64,000 nt of DNA from Golubevia sp. BC0850 (lineage: Eukaryota > Basidiomycota > Exobasidiomycetes > Golubeviales > Golubeviaceae), in contig JAAVVG010000004.1 of NCBI GenBank assembly GCA_012976225.1, forward strand, positions 1,054,001-1,118,000, given 5' to 3'. The notes beneath the pieces are model-generated. The model ran no database searches. It saw only the letters and a list, made by a program, of their open reading frames with translations, and was not told the DNA's origin. A program made the position numbers and the translations under genes. Of this stretch, positions 47,422 to 59,498 are shown one piece after another (positions within the stretch are counted from its first letter, which is position 1; every line of letters starts with the position of its first letter).

Positions 47422-48748
47422 ATGACTTCAGCTCAACAAGTAGACATTCTACTTCTGGGATCAGGATGGACTTCCAAATTCTTATTACCTCTTCTAGAAT
47501 CTGAGTTCATTTCATCAGCTTCCACTACTCGCTCAACCCCTACAACCAGTACATCTTATCACCTGCAACTCCCAGATGAACCTCAAGATGACGCTCCAGA
47601 GTCTCAAGAGACTATTCAGCAGATAAGCAATGCTTTGAGAAGCTTACCATCTGCAAAGATGATCGTTCAGATCTTTCCATGTAAGAGTATAGAAAGAGTT
47701 AGAAATTTGGTCAAAGCTTTCCAAGAGACTCATTTGAATCAGAGGCCAGATTGGGTACAGCTCGGCAGTACGGGAGCTTGGCCTGCCGGTGAGTGAATGA
47801 TAGAATTTAGTTTCCTCTTGTGCACTTTTAGGGAGGGACGATTGAGGAGAGAGAGCTGCACAGGAGAAAGGGTGATCAAGTGAGCAAGAGCTTTTCATGA
47901 ATGGGAAGCTTGACGTTTGATTATGTGTCAGTTTTGTCTATGAACAATTCGACTAACAGAATCATTACCATTCATGGTCCCGCTTCTCACTCTCTCAGTC
48001 GGGGTAAGTAGCTCGAGCACCCCCATCGATTCTACCAACGCTCGAGCGCAAGCAGAAGAGGAGCTACTCTCCCTCAACACTACTTCCAATTCAAAATTTG
48101 GGAGGACAGCAGTTCTCAATTTGGCAGGCCTCTATGGTGGTGAACGTCAGCCTGCAAACTTTGCAAAGCGAGTCTGTGCAACTCAAGAGCAGTTGGAAGG
48201 CAAGGGTTCGGTTCATCTTATTCATGGTCTTGATGTAGCTAGAGCGATCTTGGGAGTTTGGAAAGCTAGAGATTCTGATAGAGAAAAGCAGGTCTGGAAT
48301 CGGAGGTGGATCGCAAGCGGTGAGTTCAAAGAATGAGAAAGTCTCGCTACGACCTTCTACTGACTTATCATGAGCCACTTCTTTCCTTTTGTCCCTCTCG
48401 TTTTGCATTTACCATCTCGAAGATACTCAAATCTACGACTGGTGGCATATCAATCAAACCTTAAATCCACTTCCAGAGTCTACAACTTGGGTTTCGAATC
48501 TCAAGTCCAAGTATGACCTTTCGCTTCCAAGACCAGTAGCTTCAAGTTCAGAAGATCAGCCTCCACAATATCTCATTAGAGGTTTAGATGGAAAAGCATT
48601 GTGGGAGGCCATTGGAATGGAACCTATCGCTGGAAGGTGTGATTGCGAGGAGAGGCTGGAAGAGGCAAGGAAAGAGAGGGAAAGAAAGGCAAGGCTGGAG
48701 AAAGAGAATGAACAGGAAACGAAACTAAAAGTGAACGAGAAGATGTAA
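47422..48748 (+). CDS. NAD(P)-binding Rossmann-fold protein (atypical SDR, YeeZ-like)
   Basis: Exons 47422-47788, 47999-48319 and 48423-48748 join in phase to 337 residues. The N-terminus has a beta strand and glycine motif (DILLLGSGWTSKFL) typical of dinucleotide-binding folds. Later motifs match a fungal family of atypical short-chain dehydrogenase/epimerase-like proteins: QLGSTGAWPAG, NARAQAEEELL, TAVLNLAGLYGG, GSVHLIHGLDVARAILGVW and IYDWWHIN, with a late LWEAIGMEP. No Tyr-x-x-x-Lys catalytic pair is obvious, so a redox reaction is not assured. The C-terminus is charged and coiled-coil-like (Glu/Arg/Lys). I chose the ATG at 47422 because the Rossmann strand follows directly; a start at 47203 would add a poorly conserved leader. 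The substrate is unknown. Confidence 0.68.
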
Positions 48749-48987
48749 CGATAAAAGAGACATGATCAACGAAACCTGATTTGGTTCTAGCTTATCTCCT
48801 TTGTAGGACTTGAACTTCGTCGTGTTTTTTTTTGCACTCCAAGCTCCAATCACTCTCTCAACATCAAATAGAAAGATAGAAAATCAACAATTACTCAGAA
48901 AAGGAATCTGGAGAGACACGTACACATGTCGAGACTGGTATAATCGAAGAGTCGTACTATATTAACAATTTCTCTCCGTCAACCCAC

Positions 48988-51953
48988 CTAACATCCACCC
49001 CCACCCCCACCGCATCCACCTCCGCCACCTGATTGAAAAAGGAATAGAGAAGCAAAGATGAAAGTGTAAGGGAAGAAGACAGTGGAGTCAGCATGACTTT
49101 TCTGTTTGTTCGACTCGTCTTTGCCTATCTATTGTCTTACCACCACCGCACCCTCCTCCTGGAAAGCCAAGATGGAAGAGAAAGATACTGAATCAGCTAA
49201 GAAAGTTGAACGAGACTTGATCCAGAGATGATAAGACTCGGCTCTCTTTGGCGCTCGTGTCCTCTCGTTCTCTCTTTACTCACCGCCCCCACCACAACCT
49301 AGACAGTAGTGAGAAAATACAAAGAAAGATTCAAGTATCAGCTTCGAATTGCGGAAGAGGTGAGATTCGGTCGGATGATCTTTGGCTCCCTTCGGCGTTT
49401 CCAACTTACCTCCCCCTCCTCCTCCTCCTCCAAATCCTCCACAAGCGGATGATCCGGTCGCGCAAGCTCCTGCAGCGCCAGCTGATCGATGGAGAATGAA
49501 TGAGAAAAGAAGAGATTGGTCGACAGAGTCAGCTTCTCCCCTAGAGTCGGCGTCTCCCAAGTGTTGACCTCAAAGTTTGCCGCATTCGATTCAACGACTT
49601 ACCACATGAACCTCCTCCCCCTGAAGCACAAGCGCTACCTCCAGCACAAGCAGCTCCTCCTGCAAAAATTGGAGGTGGGAAGTAGAAGGGATAAAGCCCG
49701 GTGTATCCATAGCCAGCGATGAAAGGATCCGAGTGGTCGGCTCTTCTCTTTCCCCTCTTGATCTGTTCATCGCTTTTCGCTTTCCTGCTCCTTCTCCTCT
49801 GATCCCAAACTGAACCGCTGACGGCCACTCCGTTATGAGTTGAAGGATGAGTTGCATCGTCGAAGGATCCTTCATCCAGATCCCTGGGCTTCTCACTGGC
49901 TGCCTTCATCTTTGTAAAGAGACCACCTTCTCCCTTTGAGGTAAGTGCTTGAGCTAAGATCTGCCGAGCCTTTGGCTTGTTGTGGACGCAGCCACATTCC
50001 GAATAATTCTGATTGAAGTATTGCTTCCAGCGTTTGGCAGTGTCTTCGAAAGCGTTAGACAGAACTCCCTCCTCGATCTTATCGTCATGATTGACGAAGC
50101 GACCTACATAGTGAACTGTGTCCCGAGTGTATCGACGAAGTAGCATGTGTGTGTGCCAACACAGATCGATGTCAAGAGTTGGGCAAAGAAGAACTCTGCT
50201 CAGCGACATAAGATGAAGCCAGTTGTCTAGAGGCGAGGAGCAGCTTCAGGTCAGAATCTCGATTTTCTGCTACTCAGGGCCTTGAATCTACTCACGGTAT
50301 CTGACGATTCCACGAGCGATGCTATGATCATCTGAGCCAGCCGCCAATCGATTCGCATCTGACCAGCCGAGCTTTGACATTTCTCTTACGAACTCGCCTT
50401 GACGCATGACGGCAGCTGGTAGATCCAAAGACGCGTTTGCTACGACGTCAGCTTCTAGATATGTTCCGAACAGAAACCTACATCTCTTAGTGACGAGATC
50501 GTTCAAAGTAGAGCTGGTTCGACCGCTTCTCCTCCTCGTGATGAACCTCGCTTTCATTTCCTCCACGATGGCGTTGGCTGAAAACTTGAACTTTTCAGCC
50601 AATTGCCAGACATCAAAGTTCCAGTTCGGAGCTCGAGTTCTCTCCATCTCTATCGTCTCAGCTCTTGTGGAGTGTGTGAAGATCGGACAAAGAAAAGAGT
50701 CTGCCGGAGACTTGTCGAAAACTTCACCCTTGCCATTGATGAAGGTATTTGACATTGAGAAGGTCTGATCTTTTGACCAGATGACTAGATCATTCTGATA
50801 TCAGAAAGGGAAGGAAGGGAAGATAAGAGTTGAAGCAAGGGTGAGGTAAATGTCAAGTTACTCACTGCCAACCTCACTCCTCGAAGAACATCTGCGTCTA
50901 GCGTGAGCGAACACCCCTCACAAACCCTCTTCCAATGCTGATCTGAGAGGCCTCGATCATATCCGGAGGCTGGAATTGGACCCGGAAAATCCATACTTGT
51001 CCAAGAAACGAAGATTGAGCGGCGACAAGATTTTGAAGGACACGTGTAACGAAGTCCATCGCGACCAGCTGCCCCTTTGGGAACAAAAGGAGGAGCTTGA
51101 AGAGGTAAATGGAATGAGGAGGAAGGTATGTTGGATTCCCAAAAGCGAGCTGCTGCCGGTGTTGTTGGTCGAAGGTTGGAGTTGAGAGAGGCAGCCTGTA
51201 GAAGGAAGAGAGCCATGAGTTCAGCGGCCAATAAAGTTCTCGTCGTCAGTCTCCAACTCACCATACTATCCAAAGGGAATCTTGCTCCTAGAAGATGCTC
51301 TTTACCTTTGATGCGGATCGAGTCTTCCCAAGCTCTCAGAGGATTCAAGAGGTACGAATGCCAGATGATGAGAACGTCGATTGGAGGCAGTAGAAAGTCA
51401 GGAAGAGTGAACCCTTCCTTGGCAACTGGATTTGAGCCAGGTTTCATTTCTAAAGGGGAAGGCTTCTCGAGGAATCCTGTGTTCTTCTCGTTGAGAACGT
51501 GACTGAAGTAGAGTTCGAAGCGATCCGAAGCTCGAGTCAAGTAGTTGATCCATCTCCTGTCTAATGAGCGGCGATTAGAGAGGAAGTGTCAAATCAACAT
51601 GGAGATTGAGGCTCTCCAAGCACTAGCTAGAACTCACCTGCAAGCTCCTCTTGTGCCTTCATCTCCTCCGTTACTTCCTGCTTGATAGAATGCTGCTGCT
51701 GAAGGTTGTCGTAATCTGGGGCCGACTCTCCTCCAGGTGGCATTCCATCCTCGCTGAAGTCCTTTCCAGACCTGACATCGCTCCTGAGCTTCCCAAAGGC
51801 TGAGAGTAGGGACAGATGGTCTCGCACCTGTGACAAGGTAAAGAAGGGACCTGCGCCCTTCTTCCCTCCGATGGTGAAAGAGTCACTGCTTGTGGCAGTT
51901 TGCGCTTCGTAAGTTGGAACTTGTAGATTGGTACTGAGAGGTTTGAGAGTCAT
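48988..51953 (-). CDS. DUF1399 glycine-rich-domain protein with Gly/Cys-rich microexon tail
   Basis: Exons 51638-51953, 51262-51560, 50866-51195, 50296-50794, 49603-50226, 49410-49481, 49284-49298, 49141-49158 and 48988-49028 close in phase to 737 residues. DUF1399 (GRDP-like) motifs are plain: LPPIDVLIIWHSYLLNP, RWINYLTRASDRF, FCPTLDIDLCWHTHML-type sequence (CPTLDIDLCWHTHML at about 50150), and YVGRFVNHDD. The family has been linked in plants to stress and auxin responses; its role in fungi is not known. The C-terminus is PFYFPPPIF followed by repeated Gly runs with regular Cys and Ala. Exons 6-8 are 72, 15 and 18 nt, all phase 1-1, each encoding one Gly/Cys block. The 66-nt intron at 51196-51261 is divisible by three and stop-free, so its retention would insert 22 residues. 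Confidence 0.8.
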
Positions 51954-52172
51954 GTTGTCGTGTGGGAGAAGGGAAAAACGGGAATCGAGCACCTCGCTTT
52001 GTACTTTCTCGCCACTCCTCGACCGCAAGGTCGAAGTAGACCGGCGGCGGATAAGATAATAAGGGCAACACAGCCACACATCAGGGAGGTCAGTATGATG
52101 TCATCAGTCGATATCTCAAATCTTGTGGAAAAGAATCTATTGGAAGAGAAAGAGGTAGCAAAAATGGAGTGT

Positions 52173-54543
52173 CTAAACCTTCTCATCCCCTTCTTGCCTC
52201 GTCATCTCCGCCCCTCTATTCTCCAAGACTTGAACGTGATCTCTGGTAGAGCTGGATCCAGTCTCTTCAGCGTGGTGACATTGAGAGTGGGAGTGTTCCT
52301 CCCTCATCCTCTCTTCTCTGTCGCTTCTCTCTGCCATCAGCATCCTCTCCTCATCGGCGATGAGGTCCTCGGCCTCCTTTGGAAGAACGAAGTTGGCTAT
52401 CTGTCCTGAAATCGCTGAGATCAAGACTGTTTGTTGTTGGGAAGAGAGAAAGAAGAGGCTGTCAGTCTGAAGGTTCAGTTGGCACCAAGCTCTCTCTCGA
52501 CACTCACATGGCGTAGAGATGACAATGATGATGGATGAGAGGAAACCCTGCAAAGCTTTGTTATCTCCAGAGTAAGTGAATAAGTTAGAAGACCAATCTG
52601 GTAAAAGCAAATTCCCCATTCCTAGAGAGAGAGAAGTGGCGAGAATGAATCGATTCCTTCTGGTGTACTTGACTAGAGAGAGAATCTTGAGACCAGAAGT
52701 TGCGACACTGGCGAACAGAAACGTCGTCACTCCTCCGAGGATTGGAGAAGGAATGGACAAGACGGCTCCTGAGATTTTCCCTGTGGAAAGAGAGAGGACG
52801 TCAGTAACGAGGGAGGGGCTTCGTCTTTCGAAATCTACACTCACCCAGAACCCCGAAGAGAATCAAGAAGGCGCAACAGCAGTAGCCTGCTCCTCTGTTA
52901 CCACATCTCGTGAGAACGATGACTCCGTTGTTCTGAGCGAACAGACTCATTGGAGTGACAGTGAAGAGAGCCGAGAGAGTCCCAGCCAGTCCATCAGACA
53001 GTAGACCTCCTTGAATCCGCTTATCGAAGCTAGCTCCATCCACAGGGAGCCGACTGGCCTCGGCAGAAGCAGTGATGTCACCCACAGCTTCTGCGGCTAG
53101 AGAGAGGTAGACTGCAAGGAGCGGAAGAACTGCAGGGCCATACACTTTCAGTGGGAAAGTGTGAACCCAGAGGAAAGTTCCTACTGGAGCTGAGTCGATG
53201 TTGACAGAAGAGATGTAATTCAGAGGACCAGCTACGACTAGAGGGAAGAGAAGACCGATGATGATGGATCCGTTTCGCATAGAAGGTGAGCCAAAGATCT
53301 CGACGATGACGATAGTAACTGAGAAGCAGTGACAAAGGAAATGAAGGCGTAGGAGAAAAGAAAGCATGAGCAAACCCAATCCTGAGCCCAGTGAAGCTTT
53401 GCCGAATCCCAAGCGCAGTCGATTTTGAAGAGAAAGAAAGATCGAAGGAAGATCCCCTTTTACCTCGCTCCACCTGATTCGTCTTATCTTCCAACATCCC
53501 ACTCATGCGGTTCTTTAGCAACTCACTGAAACTCAAGAAACCTAATCCGAGGAATTCTGCCGAACCCCAAAGTGCTTCGTGGGACCCAACCTGGCAGAGC
53601 ACTGTTGAGGATTCGAGGCAGCTGCCAGATCCTCCTCCCCAGTTTGCGAAACCAGAATCACCTATCAAAGAACTACCAATTAAGAAAACCACTGGCCCAG
53701 TTATGATAGGGGGGAAAACCCTCTTCAAGATTCTGACTGGCAGAAAACTGAGAGCCATTTCGGCGAGAGCGCAGACAGCTGAGGTTCCAAGGAGATAGCC
53801 ATAAGCTTCTGGACAAGCTCCACGAGTTCCATCAGCGTTCATTGGACAGGTTCCATCACTGTAGAGATTTTGGAAGATGGCTAACGAAGAAGAGCAGAGG
53901 GGGCGTCGAAGGTCAATATGAGGTTCAGCATCACTCGAGGTGAACAGCCTTACTGACTTACTCACCAGTCGCTGTTGACAGAGTCGCGAAACTTGTTCCC
54001 ACCACTGACAACAATCCAGTTCCTAGTTGATATCCGAAAGGGAGAGGTATCCTAGACATCTGGATCGCACTCAGGATTCCAGCTGAAATCAGAGAAGCAG
54101 ACACGAGGTAAGATTGCATCTCTGGAGGAAGATTGAGGGACGACGATAGAATGATAGGCGGTGTGATCAAGCCTGCTAGCATGGCCAAACAATGTTGTAG
54201 GCCAGCTACGATAGCGACCCTGTAGTTAGAGAGAAGAGGGAGAAAAGAGCTTATCAGTGCTTCGAACCCAGTCAAAACTCAAAACGGGACTCAATGCTCA
54301 CAACAATGGAAGACGATCCTCCAATCCAAAGAAAGGCAACTCCTTCTGTTCTTCATTCAAGTCAATCCTTTTCCAAGGATTGAGTCTAGGAAGGCAAAGT
54401 AAACCAAAGTCGTATCCGCCGATCCATCTTTCTTGAGTCCCGAGATCTTTGATTTCCTTCTGAGTTCTCTCCCATCTCGTAAGGCTGGGAGGCGCAATTG
54501 AGGAGGGCTGAGATGACACTGTGACTTCTTGCTTTTGATCCAT
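52173..54543 (-). CDS. Uric acid/xanthine permease, NAT/NCS2 family (UapA/UapC-like)
   Basis: Exons 54302-54543, 53966-54219, 53527-53880, 52845-53318, 52508-52780 and 52173-52426 join in phase to 616 residues. This is a plasma-membrane H+ symporter for oxidised purines. Key residues of Aspergillus UapA are recognisable: the NAT signature QNNGVIVLT at about 412-420 (Gln and Asn bind substrate), Glu in AEAVGDIT near 359, and Asp in LLSDGLAG. Other family marks are AIVAGLQHCLAML, FGYQLGTGLLSVVGTSF, CPEAYGYLLGT and FGSPSMRNGSIIIGL. Around 12-14 hydrophobic segments can be counted. The C-terminal tail is charged and hydrophilic (LIADEERMLMAERSDREER), as in UapA, where it governs endocytic turnover. 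It is divergently separated from nothing: the nucleolin gene follows upstream on the same strand. Confidence 0.9.
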
Positions 54544-55264
54544 TGAATGAGAGGAGAACGAGAGGGAGGGAGAAGAGAGTAGAGAAAGATGGGAAGATGG
54601 AAGAAAGTTTTTGCTTCACCTCTTCTCTTATAGCGGAGTCCGCTTATCTTTCCTCATATTGCTTATCATGATGGGCGGGCGCGACTTCGCAAGATGGTAC
54701 AGAAACGGGATCTAGATTCCAGAGATATACATATGCATGGGATCCGTGTACGAATTCAAAAGGGGAAGAAAACGGAGGAAGTTGGAGAGATGCTCGCGGT
54801 GAGAAAAGCAGATTCAGTCTGACTGTGAGGTACAGAGAGTCACACTCGCACTGAATCGAATCGTACAGCTCGATATCTCCAAGAAGATCAAGTAGAAGAA
54901 ACGAGTTGATCAATAGGTTAAAAGATGAAATTGCGTAGTCGGAAGCAGCGAAACAAAGACGAAGTGTGATCATAATCATGTACAGTAGAGAACCAAAGTG
55001 AAGGGATTGGGAATGCATGAAGTCAAAGAGATGTGAAAATCTTTTGAAGAACCATTTTTGTTTCTATTGTAAGGAGAGGGAATGAAGTAAAGAGACCGGA
55101 GAAAAATGCGTGCTTTAGCTGATTTGGTAAATCGAGTTGAGCTTTTGGTTTAAACAAGGTAGAAGGTGTCCTTGAAGATTAGAGAGAGAGTAAAATGAGA
55201 GTAAGGCGAAGTCGGAAGCAATACGTGAAATGACGAGAGGAGAGGAGATAGGAAGAGACTGAGT
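54544..55264. other. Intergenic between nucleolin 3' end and purine permease promoter
   Basis: These 721 bases form the 3' flank of the nucleolin gene plus the promoter of the permease. HGATAR-type GATA sites, expected for a nitrogen-regulated permease, occur as TTATCTT/CTTATCA words near 54640-54665. No exon or RNA gene is seen. Confidence 0.4.
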
Positions 55265-57701
55265 CTAATCGAACTTCATCTTCTTTCCAGCTGGTTCCGC
55301 TGAGAAGCCTCCGCGTTGTCCCCATCCACCACCGCGTGGGGTACCTCTGAAACTTCCCCCACCGCGTCCTGAGGAAGTAGAATGGGTTGGAAAGAGGATA
55401 AAGAGGCGGAAGTCAGTGACGGTCGAGCAGAATCGACCCTTCTCTCTCTCTCTCTCTCTCCCTTCATCTCGTTACTTCACTCACCACCTCTGTCACCTCC
55501 TCTTCCGCGCCCTCCTCCTCTTCCACCACGATCATTTCCACGTCCTCCTCTTCCTCCTCCACGTCCACCACCACGTCCTCCATCACCATTCTGCTGCCTT
55601 GGTTGAGAGAAGTCCAATCTTGGGACTCTTCCGTCGATTTCCTGTCCGGTCATGGCTTCGATGGCCTTCTTAGCATCATCGACGCTGTTGTATTCAACGT
55701 ATCCGAATCCCTTTGGTCTACCAGATTCCATATCCTTTGGTAGTCTGACTGAAGCGACTTCACCGAATTCTCCGAATTTCTCCCAAACGGTGTCTTCAGT
55801 GACAGAGAAGGAAAGGTTTCCAACGAAGAGAGTTGGAGTTGGCTCACCACGCTCATCGTTGAATTGCTTGGCGCGTCCAGCGGCGGCTTCCTTTGGAGCA
55901 CGAGGAGCTGAGAGATCGACGTTGATAGTACGTCCATCGACTTCTCTTCCAGCGGCTCCCTTCCAGGCTGCGACAGCATCGGAGTGATTCTCGAACTCAA
56001 CGAATCCGAATCTATGAAATTATGAGAGTAAGAGAGAGTCAGCGATGGTGCTCTAACAAGATTCTCACTTCTCTCAGTACTTTCTCAGCAACTCACCCTC
56101 TACTTCTGGAAGTTTCTCTGTCAACTTGGACTCTAGCGCTAACAACGGTACCGAATTCAGCAAATTCCTTTCCTAGCCATTCATCATCTACGTTCCAACT
56201 CAATTGACCAACCCAAATCTGTTTAGATTCTTCGCAACCTTCAGGGACGGTACCAATTTCTGATCTATCGGTCTTAACCTTCTTCGCTGGAGCTTCATCT
56301 TCCTCAGCTTTACGCTTCTTGGAATCAACTTTGGCGACTGGGGCAGCAGCGGCTTCGGTCATTTCAGCATCTGAATCGGAATCAGAGTCGGAAGAATCTG
56401 AATCAGAGGAATCGGATGACTCCTTTTTCTCTTCAACGGCGGCGGCGACAGCGACTGGGGCAGTTTCAGCTTTTGGCTGTGAGAAAGAAAAGAACGAGAA
56501 GGGAAAGAAAGGGGTCAGTGTGAGGAGAAAGAGGAAAGAGTGGAAAGAGAACAGGGTCTAGTACAAAAACGTGGGCAACTTCACGATTGGGAAGCGCATC
56601 TTCAACTTTTGTCACAAGCCGAAAAGAGATGAAGCTTTTTGAGAGCTCAAATTCTCTATCCCGACAAAGAATAGAGAAGTGTGAGGACAACATCAGGTTT
56701 CTCGAGAGGAAATGGGGATGCTTCTCCTACTTCGCAGCAGCTCACTCTCATCAACGAATTCCAGCAAAGAGAATTTCGACGAGAGGCGTATGAAGCAAAG
56801 TTGATGAGAGATAAAAGGGAAAGAAAGGAAAATCAAGAAACTCCCGGGAGAGCTCGCGGGCGAAAGTGGGAATGTTGCTATCCCAGCTCCCAATTGATTC
56901 TATCTTCCCCTAAGCTTTCCTATCTAGCGCTTCTCCAGCTTGAAACTCCCATTCTGAGGATGAGTAGGGCATTCTTTGATCCCTCCCTACCTTTCCGGCA
57001 TTCCCAAGGAGTAACGGAAAACCTTTTGGTAAAGCGTGGGAAGGTTCCAAGCCAACAATATCGAAAGAGCCAAACTCACCTTCTCTTCCTCATCATCAGA
57101 GTCATCACTGGAATCAGAATCAGAAGAATCAGAATCCTCAGACTCTTTGACGGGCTCCTTGACAGCCACAGAGGCTTTGGATGGGGCTGGGGTCTGAGAG
57201 AAAAGGTTGGAAGATTTGGGAAAAAGGTGGGTTAGAATTTGGTTGGATGCAGAGAATTGGAAAAAGTTGGGAAGAGCAGAGTAGCGAGGAAGGGGAGAGG
57301 AGTGAAGCGACTGATGCAATCAAACCCAAGTGACTTGAACCATCACTCATTACAAAAAGAAGAGAGGGAAGAGACAGTGGAGGGGAGGAGAGGAGAGCGA
57401 AAGGAGAGAGAGGACCTCCGAAGCATCCAATCAGAGCATCATGTTAAAAACTCACCTCTTCTTCATCATCACTTGAATCATCGCTTGAATCACTTGAATC
57501 ACTTGAATCTGATTCAGTTGGTGGTGGAGTTGGTTCCTTCTTTGATTTTTTGGATTTCTTCTCTTTCTTTTCTTTCTTCTCTTCAACAACTGGTTCGACC
57601 TTCTTGGATTTCTTGTCCTTCTTTGAAGCTTTTCCGTTCTCTACGACTGGAGCTGGAGCAGCGACAACTGGAGTGGATTTGGAAGATGATTTTTTACCCA
57701 T
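55265..57701 (-). CDS. NSR1: Nucleolin-like protein (Nsr1/Gar2)
   Basis: Exons 57456-57701, 57080-57193, 56097-56476, 55485-56011 and 55265-55368 join in phase to 456 residues. Nucleolin-type proteins bind pre-rRNA and organise 18S processing in the nucleolus. Order: a Lys-rich start (MGKKSSSKSTPV) and Lys-rich segment; three acidic Ser blocks (SDSSDSSDSSDD-type), one per exon, typical CK2 targets; a KKRKAEEDE nuclear signal; RRM1 with IWVGQLSWNV (RNP2) and RGFGFVEFEN (RNP1); RRM2 with LFVGNLSFSV and KGFGYVEYNS; and an RGG tail (GGRGGGRGGRG). The acidic repeats falling on successive phase-0 exons suggest exon duplication. An earlier ATG at 57831 followed by a gtaagt donor was considered but does not join in frame. 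Confidence 0.92.
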
Positions 57702-58042
57702 TGTGAGAATTGATTGGAAGGATGTGGTGGTTGGAAGAGAGGAAGGAAGTTTTGGCGACTTGGAACTGGATCCGATTGAAAAATTTCCTCGGTGCATACT
57801 TACGTGCATCACCGAGCTTGGAAGAAGCCATGGCTGAACTGAGGAAATTTTCGAGAGAGTCAAAAGTGGAAAGTAGAAGTCAGAGATCTGATAGAAAATG
57901 AAGGATTGCAAGGGAATTATAAAGTACATGGGAAGCTTGGAATCTATGAACGAAAGGGAACTGGACAGATGCAGTAAAGTTCGAGATCAGGATGGATGGC
58001 CATGCTAAGTAGAAGAGAATTCTGAGTGGTACCGGGATCGAT
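57702..58042. promoter_or_regulatory. Leader/promoter of the nucleolin gene
   Basis: These 341 bases upstream of NSR1 contain, on the minus strand, an ATG at 57831 opening a short frame (MASSKLGDA) that runs into a gtaagt donor. It may be an upstream ORF or mark a leader intron whose acceptor I could not identify. Confidence 0.35.
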
Positions 58043-59374
58043 CTAAAGAAGATCGAAATCGTCCAACTGATTCGAAAGAAGAGTAAAGAAAGAAGAAAGG
58101 GGAGGGGCGGAGGTTAGCAAGTCTTTTTAGTTATCTTTGATTGGGTCCCAATACAAGTCAAAAAGAACCTCTCAAGAAGAAATGAAAGACGTCACTTACC
58201 TCATCGTTGTACTTAGCAATAGTACGCTTGATAGAGGAGGTGTCCAACCAAGAGACGCTGAAAGAAGGAGACGAGGAGAAAGGTTCTCGAGTTCAATTTG
58301 GGGATTCATCTTCGATGTTTTCAAGCTTCGGGGATGTATCTCCTATTTCAGAGGGAGCTTCAAGACCCAGTGAGAACCCTAATTCCGGAAGAAGAAGGAT
58401 CCTCTTTGGCACGGTAAGAGGAAAAAGGGTAAGAAAGATTACTTACAAGTCTTCCATATTTCTAGTCACTAGATAAGCTGGGTCAGTCATAGTATCTGGA
58501 CCAACTCTGACATGACCTTGTTCAACGTATTTTGTCGCCTTTTCGGAAGGAAGAGTCGGGAAAGGCGGAGAAGAGGAAGGGGCAGGGAGGGAGAGAAGGG
58601 GAGGTCAGTAGACAGATGAGAGAGAAGTCATGGGTTAACCTCTGTCGAGCTGGATGTATCCTCTAGATCTCCTCTTTATAGGGCTGTAGAAAGGTTTTCA
58701 ACTTCTCCAAGCAATTGACGTCAGGACCAAAGCAGCTTGCCCTTCCGCCAGTCTTGAAACCCCCTCTGATTCTTCTTCCAAAGGACCTTCTACTCCATAA
58801 GAGCATACTCTCCCCTCTCCAACCCATCTCAACCTGCCATCCCAATATAATCCACCCTTCACTCTTGTATACTAACCTGACCAACGGTCTCTGCCATTTT
58901 CATCCTAACCATGACGACAGGTAATCTCCGTCTACAAAAGCAACTGACATTGATCTTCTTTGTAACGTCTGACATTTTGGTTCCCATATCCAATAAAGCC
59001 ATATCATAAAGTTTGTTTAGTAAAGAAGCTTCATGTTTGGATCTGAAAGGATCATTCGGAGAGAGAGTTGAAAGTCGAAGGGATAAATGATGAATTCTTC
59101 CAACTAGAACGTTGTATTTCATGTAATCGTCTCGAGATTGAAGATGGTAACGACGCATTACTTGGACTTCTCTAGGAGAGGAATCTGATTTCCAGGTTAG
59201 GAAATCATGTCTGTGGGAAGAGGGACAGAGGGAGAGAGGGAGGGGATAGAGAAGAGGAATGGATGAGAAGATCTTGATGGAGATGGTTGAAGAGTTTGCA
59301 TTTCTCCTCCTGTTTTTGTTGATATTGACTTACTTTTTGAGTAACTTTTGTTCATGATATTTCAGTTGCCTCAT
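58043..59374 (-). CDS. IMP3: IMP3, U3 snoRNP component (S4-domain protein)
   Basis: Exons 59334-59374, 58877-59210, 58447-58538, 58200-58257 and 58043-58066 join in phase to 182 residues, against 184 in human. Imp3 stabilises U3 snoRNA pairing with pre-18S rRNA in the small-subunit processome. The start [14 protein letters not shown], then [47 protein letters not shown] and [19 protein letters not shown] match the family. The S4 RNA-binding loop is [28 protein letters not shown]. The last exon is only 24 nt and codes LDDFDLL plus stop, matching the usual DDFDLE end, which strongly supports this small exon. It is divergent from CTR9 with 124 bases between start codons. Confidence 0.95.
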
Positions 59375-59498
59375 TTTGGTGAATGTGAATGGGGATGGAG
59401 TCGGTCAACAAGGGGAGGTCTTCTTCTCCCACCACCACTAGATCCAACTCATCCTCATCCTGATCCTCATCCTCATCATCAAGTAAAGCATCTCTCAG
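59375..59498. promoter_or_regulatory. Compact bidirectional promoter IMP3/CTR9
   Basis: Only 124 bases separate the two start codons, so both transcripts must start within or near this segment. It contains a C/T-rich stretch and tandem CCTCAT/TCCTCAT words on the CTR9 side, and no TATA box. Confidence 0.6.

Noticed and set aside
50785-51540. One uninterrupted exon for the middle of the DUF1399 gene
   Set aside because: The frame is open, but a 66-nt segment (51196-51261) has a gtgagt donor, a CTGAC branch site and a CTACAG acceptor, and divides by three. It is treated as an intron, with retention possible.
57804-57831. First coding exon MASSKLGDA of the nucleolin gene
   Set aside because: A gtaagt donor follows, but no acceptor joins it in frame to MGKKSSSK. 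Treated as an upstream ORF or leader feature.
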